Below, in pieces: positions 8,407 to 17,723 of a DNA stretch of 64,000 nucleotides (within the stretch, counting starts at the first letter, position 1; each line of letters begins with the position of its first letter). The position numbers and the translations under genes were made by a program. Source of the stretch: Pseudomonas putida (lineage in GTDB: Bacteria > Pseudomonadota > Gammaproteobacteria > Pseudomonadales > Pseudomonadaceae); NCBI RefSeq assembly GCF_003228315.1, contig NZ_CP029693.1, positions 5,614,501-5,678,500 of the forward strand. Reading direction: 5' to 3'. The notes under the pieces were generated by a model. The model searched no databases. It was not told the origin of the DNA and worked only from the letters and a program-made list of their open reading frames with translations.

Positions 8407-8997
8407 ATGTTCAAGCGGTCTGTCACTCAAACCCTCGCCATCCTGCTATTGGCCGGCGCCTCCCTGTCGGCCCGTGCCGATTGGTATCTGGACGGCGAGT
8501 CCTCGCGGCTGTCTTTTGTCAGCACCAAAAATGGCAATCTGTCCGAAGTGCAGCGCTTCCTGGTCTTGCACGGCAAGGTCGAGCCCAGCGGGTTGGCGCA
8601 GGTAGAGGTCGAGCTCGACTCGGTCAACAGCGGCGTCCCGCTGCGCGATGAGCGCATGCGCAAGGAACTGTTCGAGATCGAGAAATTTCCCGAGGCCCTG
8701 ATCACCACGCAAATCGATCTGCGCCCGATCAACGACCTGGCCTCCGGCGCGCAACTGGAACTGCGCCTGCCCCTGACCGTCGACCTGCACGGTCGTCAGC
8801 ACACCTATAACGCCCAACTGCTGGCCACGCGTCTGGATGACCGGCGCTTTCAGGTGGTGACTCTGGAGCCACTGGTCATCAATGCCGAAGACTTCGACAT
8901 GGCACCGGGTGTGGAAGCGCTACGCAAGATCGTCGGGCTGTCGGCCATCAGCTTGTCCGTACCCGTGGGTGCGGTGCTGATTTTCACGGCGCGCTGA
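8407..8997 (+). CDS. YceI family periplasmic protein
   Basis: A 196-residue protein with a Sec signal peptide (MFKRSVTQTLAILLLAGASL, cleavage likely after ARA24). The mature part starts DWYLDGESSRLSFVSTKNG and contains the lipocalin-like YceI fold text (FEIEKFPEALITTQIDL, LTVDLHGRQHTYNAQLLA). Family members bind isoprenoid or other hydrophobic ligands in the periplasm; the ligand here is unknown. The start at 8407 is chosen because it gives an intact signal peptide. The gene ends one base before the PLD gene starts, implying co-transcription. Confidence 0.88.
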   Translation: MFKRSVTQTLAILLLAGASLSARADWYLDGESSRLSFVSTKNGNLSEVQRFLVLHGKVEPSGLAQVEVELDSVNSGVPLRDERMRKELFEIEKFPEALITTQIDLRPINDLASGAQLELRLPLTVDLHGRQHTYNAQLLATRLDDRRFQVVTLEPLVINAEDFDMAPGVEALRKIVGLSAISLSVPVGAVLIFTAR

Positions 8998-8998
8998 C

Positions 8999-10156
8999 AT
9001 GGCCGGCCCGATCTTTCCCTGGCGCGAAGGCAACCACTTCGAATTGCTGATCGATGGCCCGCAGTTTTTCCCGCGCATGCTGGTGGCGATTGCCCGCGCC
9101 ATCGAACAAGTCGAACTGGAGTTGTACCTGGTGGAGGCGGGTGCCTGTGCCGAAGCCATGGTGCAGGCGCTGGTCCAGGCGGCTGAGCGTGGGGTCCGGG
9201 TGCGCTGCCTGTTCGATGACTACGGCAGCCTGGCGTTTACCCTGGCACTGCGTCAGCGCCTGATGGGCGCGGGGGTGGAGTTGCGTTTCTACAACCGCCT
9301 GAGCTGGCGGCGCTGGGTCGGCAACTTCTACCGCGATCACCGCAAATTACTGCTGGTGGACCAGAGCCTGGCAGTGGTTGGCGGCACCGGCGTCACCGAT
9401 GAGTTCTGGACGCCGGGCGAAGACGTCAGCGAGTGGCATGAGGTGATGGTGGAAATCACCGGCCCGCTGGTGACCGACTGGCAACTGCTGTTCGACCGCC
9501 AATGGATCGCCAACCGCCATCGCCGCGCCTGGAAACCAGCCTCGCATTTCGGCCTGCCGCGCCTGCCCCGGGTGCCATCCGTGGGCGAGGGCATGGGCCG
9601 GGTTGCCTATGCCGACGCCCGCCAGCACCGGGACATCCTGCAATCGTTGGTGCGTGCGTTGAACAGCGGCCAGCGGCGCATCTGGCTGGCCACGCCGTAT
9701 TTCCTGCCCACCTGGAAAGTCCGTCGCTCCCTGCGCCGCGCGGCCTCCCGTGGTGTCGATGTGCGGCTGCTGTTGACCGGACCACGCACCGATCACCCGT
9801 CGGTGCGCTACGCCGGGCATCGCTACTACCCGCGCCTGCTCAAGGCCGGGGTGAAAATCTTCGAATACCAGCCGTGTTTCCTGCACCTGAAAATGGTCCT
9901 GATCGATGACTGGGTGAGCATCGGCTCGTGCAATTTCGATCACTGGAATTTGCGGTTTAACCTTGAGGCCAATCTCGAAGCGCTGGATCCCGGGCTGACG
10001 CGGTCGGTGAAAGCGAGTTTCGAGCGGGACTTTGCGTTGAGCCAGGAGGTGAGTCTGGACGAGTGGCGACGCCGGCCGCTGTGGAAGCGGGTCAAGCAGC
10101 GGGTGTGGGGATGGGTGGATCGGTTGGTGGTGAATCTGTTGGATAAGCGCGGATAG
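8999..10156 (+). CDS. Phospholipase D-like protein, cardiolipin synthase ClsB type
   Basis: A 385-residue protein with two HKD motifs, HRKLLLVD starting at residue 114 and HLKMVLID starting at 296, each followed by the expected Gly/Ser and Asn (GSCNFDHWNLRFNLEANLE). This arrangement, without N-terminal membrane helices, matches ClsB-type cardiolipin synthases, which join phosphatidyl groups to make cardiolipin at the inner membrane. It starts one base after the YceI stop. A general phosphatidyl transferase or nuclease role cannot be excluded. Confidence 0.88.
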   Translation: MAGPIFPWREGNHFELLIDGPQFFPRMLVAIARAIEQVELELYLVEAGACAEAMVQALVQAAERGVRVRCLFDDYGSLAFTLALRQRLMGAGVELRFYNRLSWRRWVGNFYRDHRKLLLVDQSLAVVGGTGVTDEFWTPGEDVSEWHEVMVEITGPLVTDWQLLFDRQWIANRHRRAWKPASHFGLPRLPRVPSVGEGMGRVAYADARQHRDILQSLVRALNSGQRRIWLATPYFLPTWKVRRSLRRAASRGVDVRLLLTGPRTDHPSVRYAGHRYYPRLLKAGVKIFEYQPCFLHLKMVLIDDWVSIGSCNFDHWNLRFNLEANLEALDPGLTRSVKASFERDFALSQEVSLDEWRRRPLWKRVKQRVWGWVDRLVVNLLDKRG

Positions 10157-10173
10157 TCGCCACCCCAAAAACC

Positions 10174-10266
10174 ACTGTAGGAGCGAGCCTGCTCGCGATG
10201 AGGCCATCACATTCAACATCGTTGTTGACTGTCAGGCCGTCATCGCGAGCAGGCTCGCTCCTACAG
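10174..10266. repeat. REPIN, GGAGCGAGCCTGCTCGCGA family
   Basis: Inverted REP pair in the gap between the convergent PLD and bglX genes, starting ACTGTAGGAGCGAGCCTGCT. Confidence 0.9.
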
Positions 10267-10288
10267 GTTTATTGCGGTGTTTGAAGGA

Positions 10289-12580
10289 TTACAGCAACTC
10301 AAAACTCTGCTGCGTCACGTCCTGGGAATCCAGGCCGATCTGCACGTTGAACTTGCCAGGCTCCGCCGCGTATTTGAGCTGGGCGTTGTAGAACTTCAGG
10401 TCGTCCTCGCTGATGGTGAAGTGCACGACTTTCTGTTCGCCGGCCTTGAGCATCACTTTCTGGAAGTTCTTCAGTTCCTTGATCGGGCGGATCATCGAGC
10501 CGGCCACGTCCTGGATGTACAGCTGCACCACGGTTTCGCCGTCACGCTTGCCGGTGTTCTTCACCGTGACGCTGGCGTCGAGCTTGCCGGTCTTGTTCAG
10601 CGTGGTCGCCGACAGGGCCATGTCGCTCAAGCTGAAGTCGGTGTAGCTCAAGCCGTAGCCGAACGGGAACAGGGGGCCGGTGGTGTCATCGAAGTACTGC
10701 GAGGTGTAGTTGCCCGGTTTGCCCGGCGTGAACGGCCGGCCAATGGTCAGGTGGTTGTAGTAGGTCGGAATCTGGCCTACCGAACGCGGGAAGCTGATCG
10801 GCAGCTTGCCCGACGGGTTGTAATCGCCGAACAGCACGTCGGCGATGGCGTTGCCGCCTTCGGTGCCGGTGAACCAGGTTTCCAGGATCGCATCGGCCTG
10901 TTCCTTCTCCTGGAGAAGGGTCAGCGGACGGCCGTTCATCAGCACCAGTACCAGCGGTTTGCCGGTGGCTTTCAGGGCACGGATCAGTTCGCGCTGGTTT
11001 TCCGGGATGTTCAGGTCGGTGCGGCTCGACGATTCGTGGGACATGCCACGGGACTCGCCCACGGCAGCAACCACCACGTCAGCGTCCTTGGCCGCTTTCA
11101 CCGCTTCATCGATCAATTCGTTGGCCGGACGCGGGTCATCGACCACTTCCGGGGCATCGAAGTTGAGGAAGTTCAGGTAGCCGAGGATCTGCTTGTCGCT
11201 GGTGATGTTGGCGCCACGGGCGTAGATCAGGTTCGACTTGTCACCGATCACGTTGCTCATGCCATCGAACAGGGTCACCGATTGCGCCGGTTTACCGGCG
11301 GCGGCCCAGCTGCCCATCATGTCGATCGGCGCCTTGGCCAACGGGCCGACCAGGGCGACTTTCGCGGTTTTCTTCAGCGGCAGGGTTTCATTGCTGTTCT
11401 TCAGCAACACCTGACTGCGACGGGCCACGTCACGGGCCTCTGTACGGTGCAGGCGGCTGTCGGCGTAGGTATCGGCCGGATCATCCTCGGCCTTGCCGAT
11501 GCGCAGGTACGGGTCCTTGAACAGGCCCATGTCGTACTTGGCGTCCAGCACCGCACGTACGGCGTTGTCGATGTCGCTCTGCTTGATCTCGCCGGACTTC
11601 AGCAGCCCTGGCAGCTCCTTGCCGTACAGGGTGTCGTTCATGCTCATGTGGATGCCGGCCTTGATCGCCAGCTTCGCCGCTTCGCGCCCGTCGGCGGCGA
11701 CGCCGTGCTTGATCAGCTCGAAAATCGCCCCGTGATCGCTCACGGCCAGGCCCTTGAAGCCCCACTCCTTGCGCAGCAGGTCGTTCATCAGCCAGGTGTT
11801 GGCGGTGGCCGGCACGCCGTTGATCGAGTTCAGCGCGACCATCACCCCGCCGGCACCGGCGTCGATGGCGGCGCGGTACGGTGGCAGGTAGTCCTGGTAC
11901 ATCTTGACCGGGCTCATGTCGACGACGTTGTAGTCGCGACCGCCCTCGACCGCGCCGTACAGGGCGAAGTGCTTGACGCTGGCCATGATGCTGTCGGCGG
12001 CGTTGGCGCCGGTGCCCTGGAACGCCTTGACCATCACCCCGGCAATGCGCGAGACCAGGTAGGTGTCTTCGCCGAAGCCTTCGGAGGTGCGGCCCCAGCG
12101 TGGGTCGCGGGAGATGTCGACCATCGGCGCGAAGGTGATGTCGAGGCTGTCGGAGGCGGCTTCCTTGGCGGCGATGCGCCCGGACAGGCCGATGGCGTCC
12201 ATGTCCCAGCTGGAAGCCAGGGCCAACGGGATCGGGAAAATGGTGCGATGGCCGTGGATCACGTCGTAGGCGAAGAACATCGGGATCTTCAGCCGGCTAC
12301 GCATGGCCGCGTCCTGCATCGGACGGTTTTCCGGGCGGGTGATCGAGTTGAACGTGCCACCGATGTTGCCGGCGGCGATTTCCTTGCGGATCAGCTCCCG
12401 GGGCATTTCCGGGCCGATGCTGATCAGGCGCAACTGGCCGATTTTTTCTTCGAGGGTCATCTGCTTCATCAGGTTGCTGATGAAGGCGTCCTTGTTTTCC
12501 AGCGGCGGGGGTGTCGTGGCGGCCAATACGTTATGACTGGCCAGGCTGACGAGCAGGCCCAGCAAACACAGCTTCTTCAT
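10289..12580 (-). CDS. bglX: Periplasmic beta-glucosidase BglX, glycoside hydrolase family 3
   Basis: A 763-residue exported enzyme closely following the E. coli BglX layout: signal peptide (MKKLCLLGLLVSLASHNVLA), GH3 barrel (about 30-370) with PMVDISRDPRWGRTSEGFGEDTYL, the nucleophile aspartate in AVSDHGAI (Asp near residue 282), the GH3 C-terminal domain (about 400-620) and a fibronectin-III-like end domain. It removes glucose from the non-reducing end of beta-glucosides in the periplasm. ATG at 12580 is preferred to a TTG at 12595 because it begins the signal peptide directly. It stands alone and is convergent with the PLD gene. Confidence 0.95.
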   Translation of the reverse strand: MKKLCLLGLLVSLASHNVLAATTPPPLENKDAFISNLMKQMTLEEKIGQLRLISIGPEMPRELIRKEIAAGNIGGTFNSITRPENRPMQDAAMRSRLKIPMFFAYDVIHGHRTIFPIPLALASSWDMDAIGLSGRIAAKEAASDSLDITFAPMVDISRDPRWGRTSEGFGEDTYLVSRIAGVMVKAFQGTGANAADSIMASVKHFALYGAVEGGRDYNVVDMSPVKMYQDYLPPYRAAIDAGAGGVMVALNSINGVPATANTWLMNDLLRKEWGFKGLAVSDHGAIFELIKHGVAADGREAAKLAIKAGIHMSMNDTLYGKELPGLLKSGEIKQSDIDNAVRAVLDAKYDMGLFKDPYLRIGKAEDDPADTYADSRLHRTEARDVARRSQVLLKNSNETLPLKKTAKVALVGPLAKAPIDMMGSWAAAGKPAQSVTLFDGMSNVIGDKSNLIYARGANITSDKQILGYLNFLNFDAPEVVDDPRPANELIDEAVKAAKDADVVVAAVGESRGMSHESSSRTDLNIPENQRELIRALKATGKPLVLVLMNGRPLTLLQEKEQADAILETWFTGTEGGNAIADVLFGDYNPSGKLPISFPRSVGQIPTYYNHLTIGRPFTPGKPGNYTSQYFDDTTGPLFPFGYGLSYTDFSLSDMALSATTLNKTGKLDASVTVKNTGKRDGETVVQLYIQDVAGSMIRPIKELKNFQKVMLKAGEQKVVHFTISEDDLKFYNAQLKYAAEPGKFNVQIGLDSQDVTQQSFELL

Positions 12581-12848
12581 GAATAGTTTTCTCAAGGGCC
12601 CAAACGGCGTTCGAGGCGCCGGTCAGCCAAAAGTTAGGGAGCGTCTATTGTTGTTCGGGTGGCTTTCCAAATACGGCAGTCAAAACCTGAGCCGAAAACG
12701 GCGGTGCCTGCCGGATGTTTTTTGCGCAGGGCATCTTTTAGCCCATTGTCCCGATGCAATCCAGTGGCGCGGCCGATTATGCCCCAAGAGCCCGCCGAGA
12801 GGGTCGCCGGTTGTTTTTTCCATGAAATGTGAAGGGAGCATCACTGTG

Positions 12849-13454
12849 ATGAATGTACGACAGTCCTACCGGTCGCGGCTGCAAGTCGCCACGTTGCTGG
12901 TGATGGCCACGTTGCTGACCGCCTGCGGCATCAACAACATCCCGACCCTCGATGAGCAGGCCAAGGCCGCCTGGGGCCAGGTGCAGAACCAGTATCAGCG
13001 CCGCGCTGACCTGATTCCCAACCTTGTGGAGACCGTCAAGGGCTACGCCGCCCATGAAAAAGACACCCTGACCGCCGTCATCGAGGCCCGGGCCAAGGCC
13101 ACATCGATCCAGGTCGATGCCTCCACCCTGGACAACCCGGAAAAGCTCAAGCAGTACCAGCAGGCCCAGGATCAGCTCAGTGGTGCCTTGAGCCGCTTGA
13201 TGGTGGTGTCCGAGCGCTACCCGGACCTCAAGGCCAACCAGAACTTCCTCGCCCTGCAATCGCAGCTTGAAGGTACCGAGAACCGGATCAGCGTGGCCCG
13301 ACGCGATTTCATCCTCGCGGTGCAGAAGTACAACACCGAGATCCGCACCTTCCCCGGTCGCCTGTGGCACGCCGTGATGTACAGCAGCTTGCCGGTGCGC
13401 GAGACGTTCGAGGCCACGCCGGGTTCGGAGAAGCCGCCCGAAGTCAAATTCTGA
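12849..13454 (+). CDS. LemA family lipoprotein
   Basis: A 201-residue protein with a lipoprotein signal ending LLTAC (Cys26), then the LemA core: WGQVQNQYQRRADLIPNLVETVKGYAAHEK near residues 38-67, and coiled, helical text to FPGRLWH near 175. LemA proteins are membrane-attached helical proteins of unclear function that usually sit beside TPM-domain genes, as here. The start at 12849 follows AGGGAG by several bases. The gene heads a three-gene unit with two TPM proteins, interrupted only by a long palindrome. Confidence 0.9.
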   Translation: MNVRQSYRSRLQVATLLVMATLLTACGINNIPTLDEQAKAAWGQVQNQYQRRADLIPNLVETVKGYAAHEKDTLTAVIEARAKATSIQVDASTLDNPEKLKQYQQAQDQLSGALSRLMVVSERYPDLKANQNFLALQSQLEGTENRISVARRDFILAVQKYNTEIRTFPGRLWHAVMYSSLPVRETFEATPGSEKPPEVKF

Positions 13455-13469
13455 ACTGGATGAATAACT

Positions 13470-13559
13470 CTGTAGGAGCTGCCGAAGGCTGCGATCTTTT
13501 GATTTTGATTTTTGGAAGATCAAGATCAAAAGATCGCAGCCTTCGGCAGCTCCTACAGT
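13470..13559. repeat. Long perfect palindrome, GGAGCTGCCGAAGGCTGCGATC repeat family
   Basis: The left arm runs from CTGTAGGAGCTGCCGAAGGC to TTTTGAT (34 bp) and is exactly complemented by the right arm, around a centre of about 22 bp. This is a second REP-like family, distinct from the two others in the window. It lies between lemA and the first TPM gene and would form a very stable hairpin in their transcript. Confidence 0.9.
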
Positions 13560-13566
13560 TGGACCG

Positions 13567-14340
13567 ATGAGGTTGCTCATGCGCGTGATGAAGATGGGCC
13601 TGGTGCTGTTGCTGTGGGTACTGGCCCTGGCGGCTCAGGCGGAATTGAAATTCCCCGAGCTGACCGGGCGGGTGGTGGACACCGCCCAGATGATCGAGCC
13701 CTCGGTGCGCGATCAGCTCACGCAACAGCTTCAGGCCCACGAGAAAGCCACCGGTGAGCAGTTGGTGGTGGTTACCTTGCCGGACCTGCAAGGCACTGAC
13801 ATTGCCGACTTTGGCTATCAACTGGGCCGTTATTGGGGCATCGGCCAGAAGGACAAGAACAACGGCGCCTTGCTGATCATCGCCCGGGACGAGCGCAAGT
13901 TGCGCATCGAAGTCGGCTATGGCCTGGAAGATCGCCTGACCGACGCGCAGAGTTCGGTGATCATCCATCAGGTGATCACTCCGGCGTTCAAGGCCGGTAA
14001 CTTCAGCAAAGGCATCAGTGACGGCGTGGCCGCGATGCTGGTGGTGCTGGGCGGCAATCCTCTGGACGAGCCATCGACGGTGTACGAATCCAGCGGCGAT
14101 CCGAATGACGATTTCGTCTCGCGGCATCCGGCGCTGTTCGTATTTCTGGTGTTGTTGTTCATCCTGACGGTGTTTGTCTGCCAGATGCTCGGTATCCTTC
14201 CCGCCGGTCGCGGCGGTTCGGGAGGCTCGGGCGGTTTCGGCGGTGGCCTGGGCGGTGGCGGTTTTGGCGGCGGTGGAGGCGGGGGCTTCAGCGGCGGCGG
14301 GGGCAGTTTCGGCGGCGGTGGTTCGTCCGGCGGCTGGTAA
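13567..14340 (+). CDS. TPM-domain protein with Gly-rich tail (YgcG family)
   Basis: A 257-residue exported membrane protein. It has a signal peptide at about residues 1-24 (ending AAQA), a TPM phosphatase-like domain at about 26-150 (LTGRVVDTAQMIEPSVRDQL, NNGALLIIARDERKLRIEVGYGLE), one transmembrane helix near 178-198 and a tail made almost only of Gly, Ser and Phe. The family is linked with LemA in many bacteria; the molecular role is unsettled. Starts at 13567 and 13579 are both possible; neither has a strong ribosome-binding site because the palindrome is immediately upstream. Confidence 0.88.
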   Translation: MRLLMRVMKMGLVLLLWVLALAAQAELKFPELTGRVVDTAQMIEPSVRDQLTQQLQAHEKATGEQLVVVTLPDLQGTDIADFGYQLGRYWGIGQKDKNNGALLIIARDERKLRIEVGYGLEDRLTDAQSSVIIHQVITPAFKAGNFSKGISDGVAAMLVVLGGNPLDEPSTVYESSGDPNDDFVSRHPALFVFLVLLFILTVFVCQMLGILPAGRGGSGGSGGFGGGLGGGGFGGGGGGGFSGGGGSFGGGGSSGGW

Positions 14341-14368
14341 CAATAAAAATGAGCAGGCACTTCACGAC

Positions 14369-14986
14369 ATGGCATTACTGACTGAACACGAACAACGCAA
14401 AGTCGCCGAGGCAATCGCCCGGGTCGAGCGCGACACTGACGCGGAACTGGTGACCGTGCTCGCCGCCCGTGCCGACGACTATGCGTACATCCCGCTGCTC
14501 TGGGCCAGCCTGCTGGCGCTGGTGGTGCCGGGGATCGTGCATTATCTGACCGGCTGGTTGACCCTGCACAGCCTGTTGCTGGTGCAATGGATCAGCTTCA
14601 TCGTCCTGTGTCTGCTGTTCCGGCTGCCGAAAATCACCACCCACCTGATCCCGCGCTCGGTGCGCCACTGGCGTGCCTCGAATCTGGCGCGCCGGCAGTT
14701 CCTCGAACAGAACCTGCATCACACGGTGGGCAGCACCGGCATTCTGATTTTTGTCTCCGAAGCGGAGCGTTATGTGGAAATCCTGGTGGATGAAGGGATT
14801 TCCAGTCGGCTGGACAACAAGAACTGGGACGCGATTGTCGCGGCGTTTACCCGGCAGGTGCGGGAAGGGCAGACGTTGCAGGGCTTCGTCAATTGTGTGG
14901 AGGCCTGTGGCGAATTGCTCAAGGTGCACGTGCCGGTGACGCAGGTGCGCAATGAATTGCCCAATCGCCTGGTGGTCCTGGGCTGA
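14369..14986 (+). CDS. TPM-domain membrane protein
   Basis: A 205-residue protein starting MALLTEHEQRKVAEAIARVE, with TPM text (VGSTGILIFVSEAERYVEILVDEGI, about residues 115-140) and two membrane helices at about 43-85 inserted between the first helix and the rest of the domain, unlike the preceding gene. It lies 28 bp after the first TPM gene and completes the lemA-TPM-TPM unit. The start at 14369 is preferred because upstream codons in this frame overlap the Gly-rich tail of the previous gene. Confidence 0.85.
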   Translation: MALLTEHEQRKVAEAIARVERDTDAELVTVLAARADDYAYIPLLWASLLALVVPGIVHYLTGWLTLHSLLLVQWISFIVLCLLFRLPKITTHLIPRSVRHWRASNLARRQFLEQNLHHTVGSTGILIFVSEAERYVEILVDEGISSRLDNKNWDAIVAAFTRQVREGQTLQGFVNCVEACGELLKVHVPVTQVRNELPNRLVVLG

Positions 14987-14995
14987 ACCCGATCC

Positions 14996-15099
14996 CCTGT
15001 AGGAGCGAGCCTGCTCGCGATGGTCGTCAACGATAACGCGGGGATTCAGGAGAAACGTGGTGCTCTTGAGTTCATCGCGAGCAGGCTCGCTCCTACAGG
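14996..15099. repeat. REPIN, GGAGCGAGCCTGCTCGCGA family
   Basis: Inverted REP pair starting CCTGTAGGAGCGAGCCTGCT between the TPM unit and the methyltransferase gene. Confidence 0.9.
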
Positions 15100-15196
15100 G
15101 GCGGCGCCGTTCGTAAATAACTGCGTGTCCTGAAACGCCATCCCCCCTAAAATACCCGCCATTCCCGATCCGCCCCGCCCTGAGGCCGTTTTTTCC

Positions 15197-16414
15197 ATGT
15201 CTGCTACCGCTACTCCCGCCAGCCTCGCGCCGGATCATCACGCCCAGTTCATCGATCTTCTGCAATCGAGCCTTGAGCAAAACGCCTTCATCAAACTGGT
15301 GCTGGCCAAATACGCCGGCGAAGAAGCGGACCTGCAGCGCATCATCATCAAGGCGGTGACGGTCAAGGCGCAGCCGTGCCTGTCCTTCGTCTATCGCTAT
15401 AAAACCCGCGATATCACCAAGAACCTGCCCGTTACTGAAGGCGTTGCGACCATTGCCGGGCTGTTGCCGGCGGCGTTCAAAAATGCGCATTTGTTGTCCG
15501 TGACCGACGAAGCCCAGCTCGAATACAGCAAAAAGGGCAAGAGTTCGCTGTTCAAGAGCAAACCCCAGCAATTGCGTGAGGCGCCGTCCGCCGAGCACAA
15601 CCGTGAGAAAAACCGCTTCCTCGAATTGAGCCGGCCATTTCTCGCTGACCTGGGTGTGACCAACAAGCAGCATGAGCTGATCCCGGCGATGTCGCGCAAG
15701 TGGAAGCAGATCAACAAGTTCATCGAGGTGTTCAGCCATGCGCTGACGTCATCGCCGCTGGCGCTGGACAAACCGGTGCGAGTGGCGGACTTCGGCTCGG
15801 GCAAGGGTTACCTGACCTTCGCCATCCACGACTACCTGCGCAACACCCTGAAGGCCGAAGGCGAAGTCACCGGTGTCGAGTTACGCGAAGACATGGTCAC
15901 CCTGTGCAACACGGCGGCGGCCAAGCTCGATCATCCGGGGCTGGTGTTCAAGTGCGGTGACGTGCGCAGCGTGGCGCCGAGCGAACTGGAAGTGATGATC
16001 GCGCTGCACGCCTGCGACATCGCCACCGACTATGCGATCCACACCGGCATCCGTTCCGGTGCGTCGATCATCATGTGCTCGCCGTGCTGCCACAAGCAGA
16101 TCCGCCTGCAAATCCAGAGCCCGGCACTGCTCAAGCCGATGCTGCAATACGGTTTGCACCTGGGCCAGCAGGCGGAAATGGTCACCGACAGTCTGCGGGC
16201 GTTGTTCCTCGAAGCCTGCGGTTATGAAACCAAGGTGTTCGAGTTCATCTCACTGGACCACACCAACAAGAACAAGATGATCCTGGCGGTCAAACGCGCC
16301 GAGCCGGTTGATCCGGCCCAGCTGTTGGCGAAGATTCAGGAATTGAAGGATTTCTACCGCATCACCGAGCATTGCCTGGAAACCTTGCTGCGGGCCGATG
16401 GTTACCTGAGCTAA
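15197..16414 (+). CDS. Class I SAM-dependent methyltransferase (Methyltransf_32-like)
   Basis: A 405-residue protein. The SAM-binding motif I reads VADFGSGKGYLTFAIH near residues 194-209, followed by VTGVELREDMV and ALHACDIATDYAIHTGI, then a cysteine-rich CSPCCHKQIR. These match the family also found in eukaryotic METTL25-like enzymes, which suggests an RNA or ribosome-related substrate, but that is inference. The N-terminal 190 residues (KAVTVKAQPCLSFVYRYKTRDITKNL) form a separate conserved domain. It stands alone between two REPINs. Confidence 0.85.
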   Translation: MSATATPASLAPDHHAQFIDLLQSSLEQNAFIKLVLAKYAGEEADLQRIIIKAVTVKAQPCLSFVYRYKTRDITKNLPVTEGVATIAGLLPAAFKNAHLLSVTDEAQLEYSKKGKSSLFKSKPQQLREAPSAEHNREKNRFLELSRPFLADLGVTNKQHELIPAMSRKWKQINKFIEVFSHALTSSPLALDKPVRVADFGSGKGYLTFAIHDYLRNTLKAEGEVTGVELREDMVTLCNTAAAKLDHPGLVFKCGDVRSVAPSELEVMIALHACDIATDYAIHTGIRSGASIIMCSPCCHKQIRLQIQSPALLKPMLQYGLHLGQQAEMVTDSLRALFLEACGYETKVFEFISLDHTNKNKMILAVKRAEPVDPAQLLAKIQELKDFYRITEHCLETLLRADGYLS

Positions 16415-16423
16415 ACCAAACCC

Positions 16424-16527
16424 ACTGTAGGAGCGAGCATGCTCGCGATGGTCGCCAACGATAACGCTGGCTGCCAGGTATCCCGCGGAGTCTGTGCTTC
16501 CATCGCGAGCATGCTCGCTCCTACAGG
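16424..16527. repeat. REPIN, GGAGCGAGCATGCTCGCGA variant
   Basis: Inverted REP pair; both halves carry the GCATGC core variant. It lies between the convergent methyltransferase and DMT transporter genes. Confidence 0.9.
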
Positions 16528-16529
16528 GT

Positions 16530-17420
16530 TTATGTCGTGGCGACGCGCGCGGGTTGAACGGCGGTCTTGCGCCCGAGCATCACGGTCACGATCACGCCCG
16601 CCGCGAACAGCCAGGTGATCGGCTCGACATGCTCACCGAAAAACAGTGCTGAAAAGGCGATGGTGAAGAAGATCTGCAGCAACTGGATCTGACTGACCCG
16701 CGCAATCCCGCCCATGGCCAGCCCGGCGTACCAGGCGAAGAAACCGATGAACTGCGAAAACAGCGAGACGTAGCCAAACGCCCACCAGGTTTTGGCCGAG
16801 ACTTCGCCGTGATGTTGCAGTGCCAGGTACAGCACCGGGCCGATCAGCAGCGGCGTCGACAGCACCAGTGCCCAGCAGATCACCTGCCAGCCGCCCATCT
16901 CCTTGGCCAACCGGCCGCCTTCGGCATACCCCAGGCCACCCACGGCAATCGCGCCAAGCATCAGCAAGTCACCGGCCTGAATGCTGCCGGCACCGCTGAT
17001 CAGCGCATAACCGAGTACCAATGCACTGCCCAGTGCAGCGCAGGCCCAGAAGGCTTTCGACGGACGTTCGTGGGACAGCCACGCGGCATACAGCGCCACG
17101 CACAGCGGTTGCAGGCCATTGACCAGTGCACCGTGAGACGCCGGCAAGGTTTGCATGGCCCAGGCGGACAGCACCGGAAAACCAAGAATCACCCCGGCGG
17201 CTACCAGGGCCAGGCCCTTGACCTGTTTCCAGGTCGGCCATTTTTCCCGGCGCCACAGCAACAGAATCGCCGCCGGCACCGCCGCGAACAGGGCTCGCCC
17301 CAGGCCATTGAGCAGCGGATGAAGTTCTTGCACGACGATTCGCGTGAAGGGCAGGGTGAGGCTGAAGATGACGACGCCGAGCAGGCCCAGGGCCATGCCG
17401 GTGTTTTCGCGGGAGGACAT
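16530..17420 (-). CDS. EamA/DMT family transporter
   Basis: A 296-residue membrane protein with ten predicted helices in two EamA repeats (about residues 8-135 and 145-285). DMT members export amino acids, metabolites or drugs, or take up metabolites; the cargo is not readable here. I start it at ATG 17420 (MSSRENTGMALGLLG), the usual start of this family; a further in-frame ATG at 17459 would add 13 residues. Its stop touches the end of the REPIN. Confidence 0.85.
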   Translation of the reverse strand: MSSRENTGMALGLLGVVIFSLTLPFTRIVVQELHPLLNGLGRALFAAVPAAILLLWRREKWPTWKQVKGLALVAAGVILGFPVLSAWAMQTLPASHGALVNGLQPLCVALYAAWLSHERPSKAFWACAALGSALVLGYALISGAGSIQAGDLLMLGAIAVGGLGYAEGGRLAKEMGGWQVICWALVLSTPLLIGPVLYLALQHHGEVSAKTWWAFGYVSLFSQFIGFFAWYAGLAMGGIARVSQIQLLQIFFTIAFSALFFGEHVEPITWLFAAGVIVTVMLGRKTAVQPARVATT

Positions 17421-17528
17421 GATGGCAACCGGAATTGTTGTGATTGGAAGAGCCTTCATCTAGCCATAAACGGCAGGTTACGCGCTGTTACAGCTAGGCA
17501 AAGAGTTAGGCGTACAGTTCAAGGACGC

Positions 17529-17613
17529 TATCGCGGGCAAGCCTTGCTCCTACAGGTGCTGCGCCGTTCTTCAGACCGATACAAAACCTGTAGGAGCAAG
17601 GCTTGCCCGCGAT
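17529..17613. repeat. REPIN, CGCGGGCAAGCC family
   Basis: Inverted pair, TATCGCGGGCAAGCCTTGCT on the left and its complement ending GCTTGCCCGCGATG on the right, upstream of the divergent DMT and DJ-1 genes. Confidence 0.9.
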
Positions 17614-17723
17614 GAACGATAACGCGGTTTACCAAGTAATAGCCGGCTGTTACCCGACCCGCCGGATAAGGACTACCTTGAATACTCCTGCATGCCTACA
17701 CATGTTCCAGAGGAGTCCTCCCC

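Noticed and set aside
10277..12586. 769-residue rightward frame opposite bglX
   Set aside because: It is the antisense shadow of a highly conserved GH3 gene in GC-rich DNA; its protein is rich in Val, His, Arg and Gly, with no recognisable domain and no ribosome-binding site.
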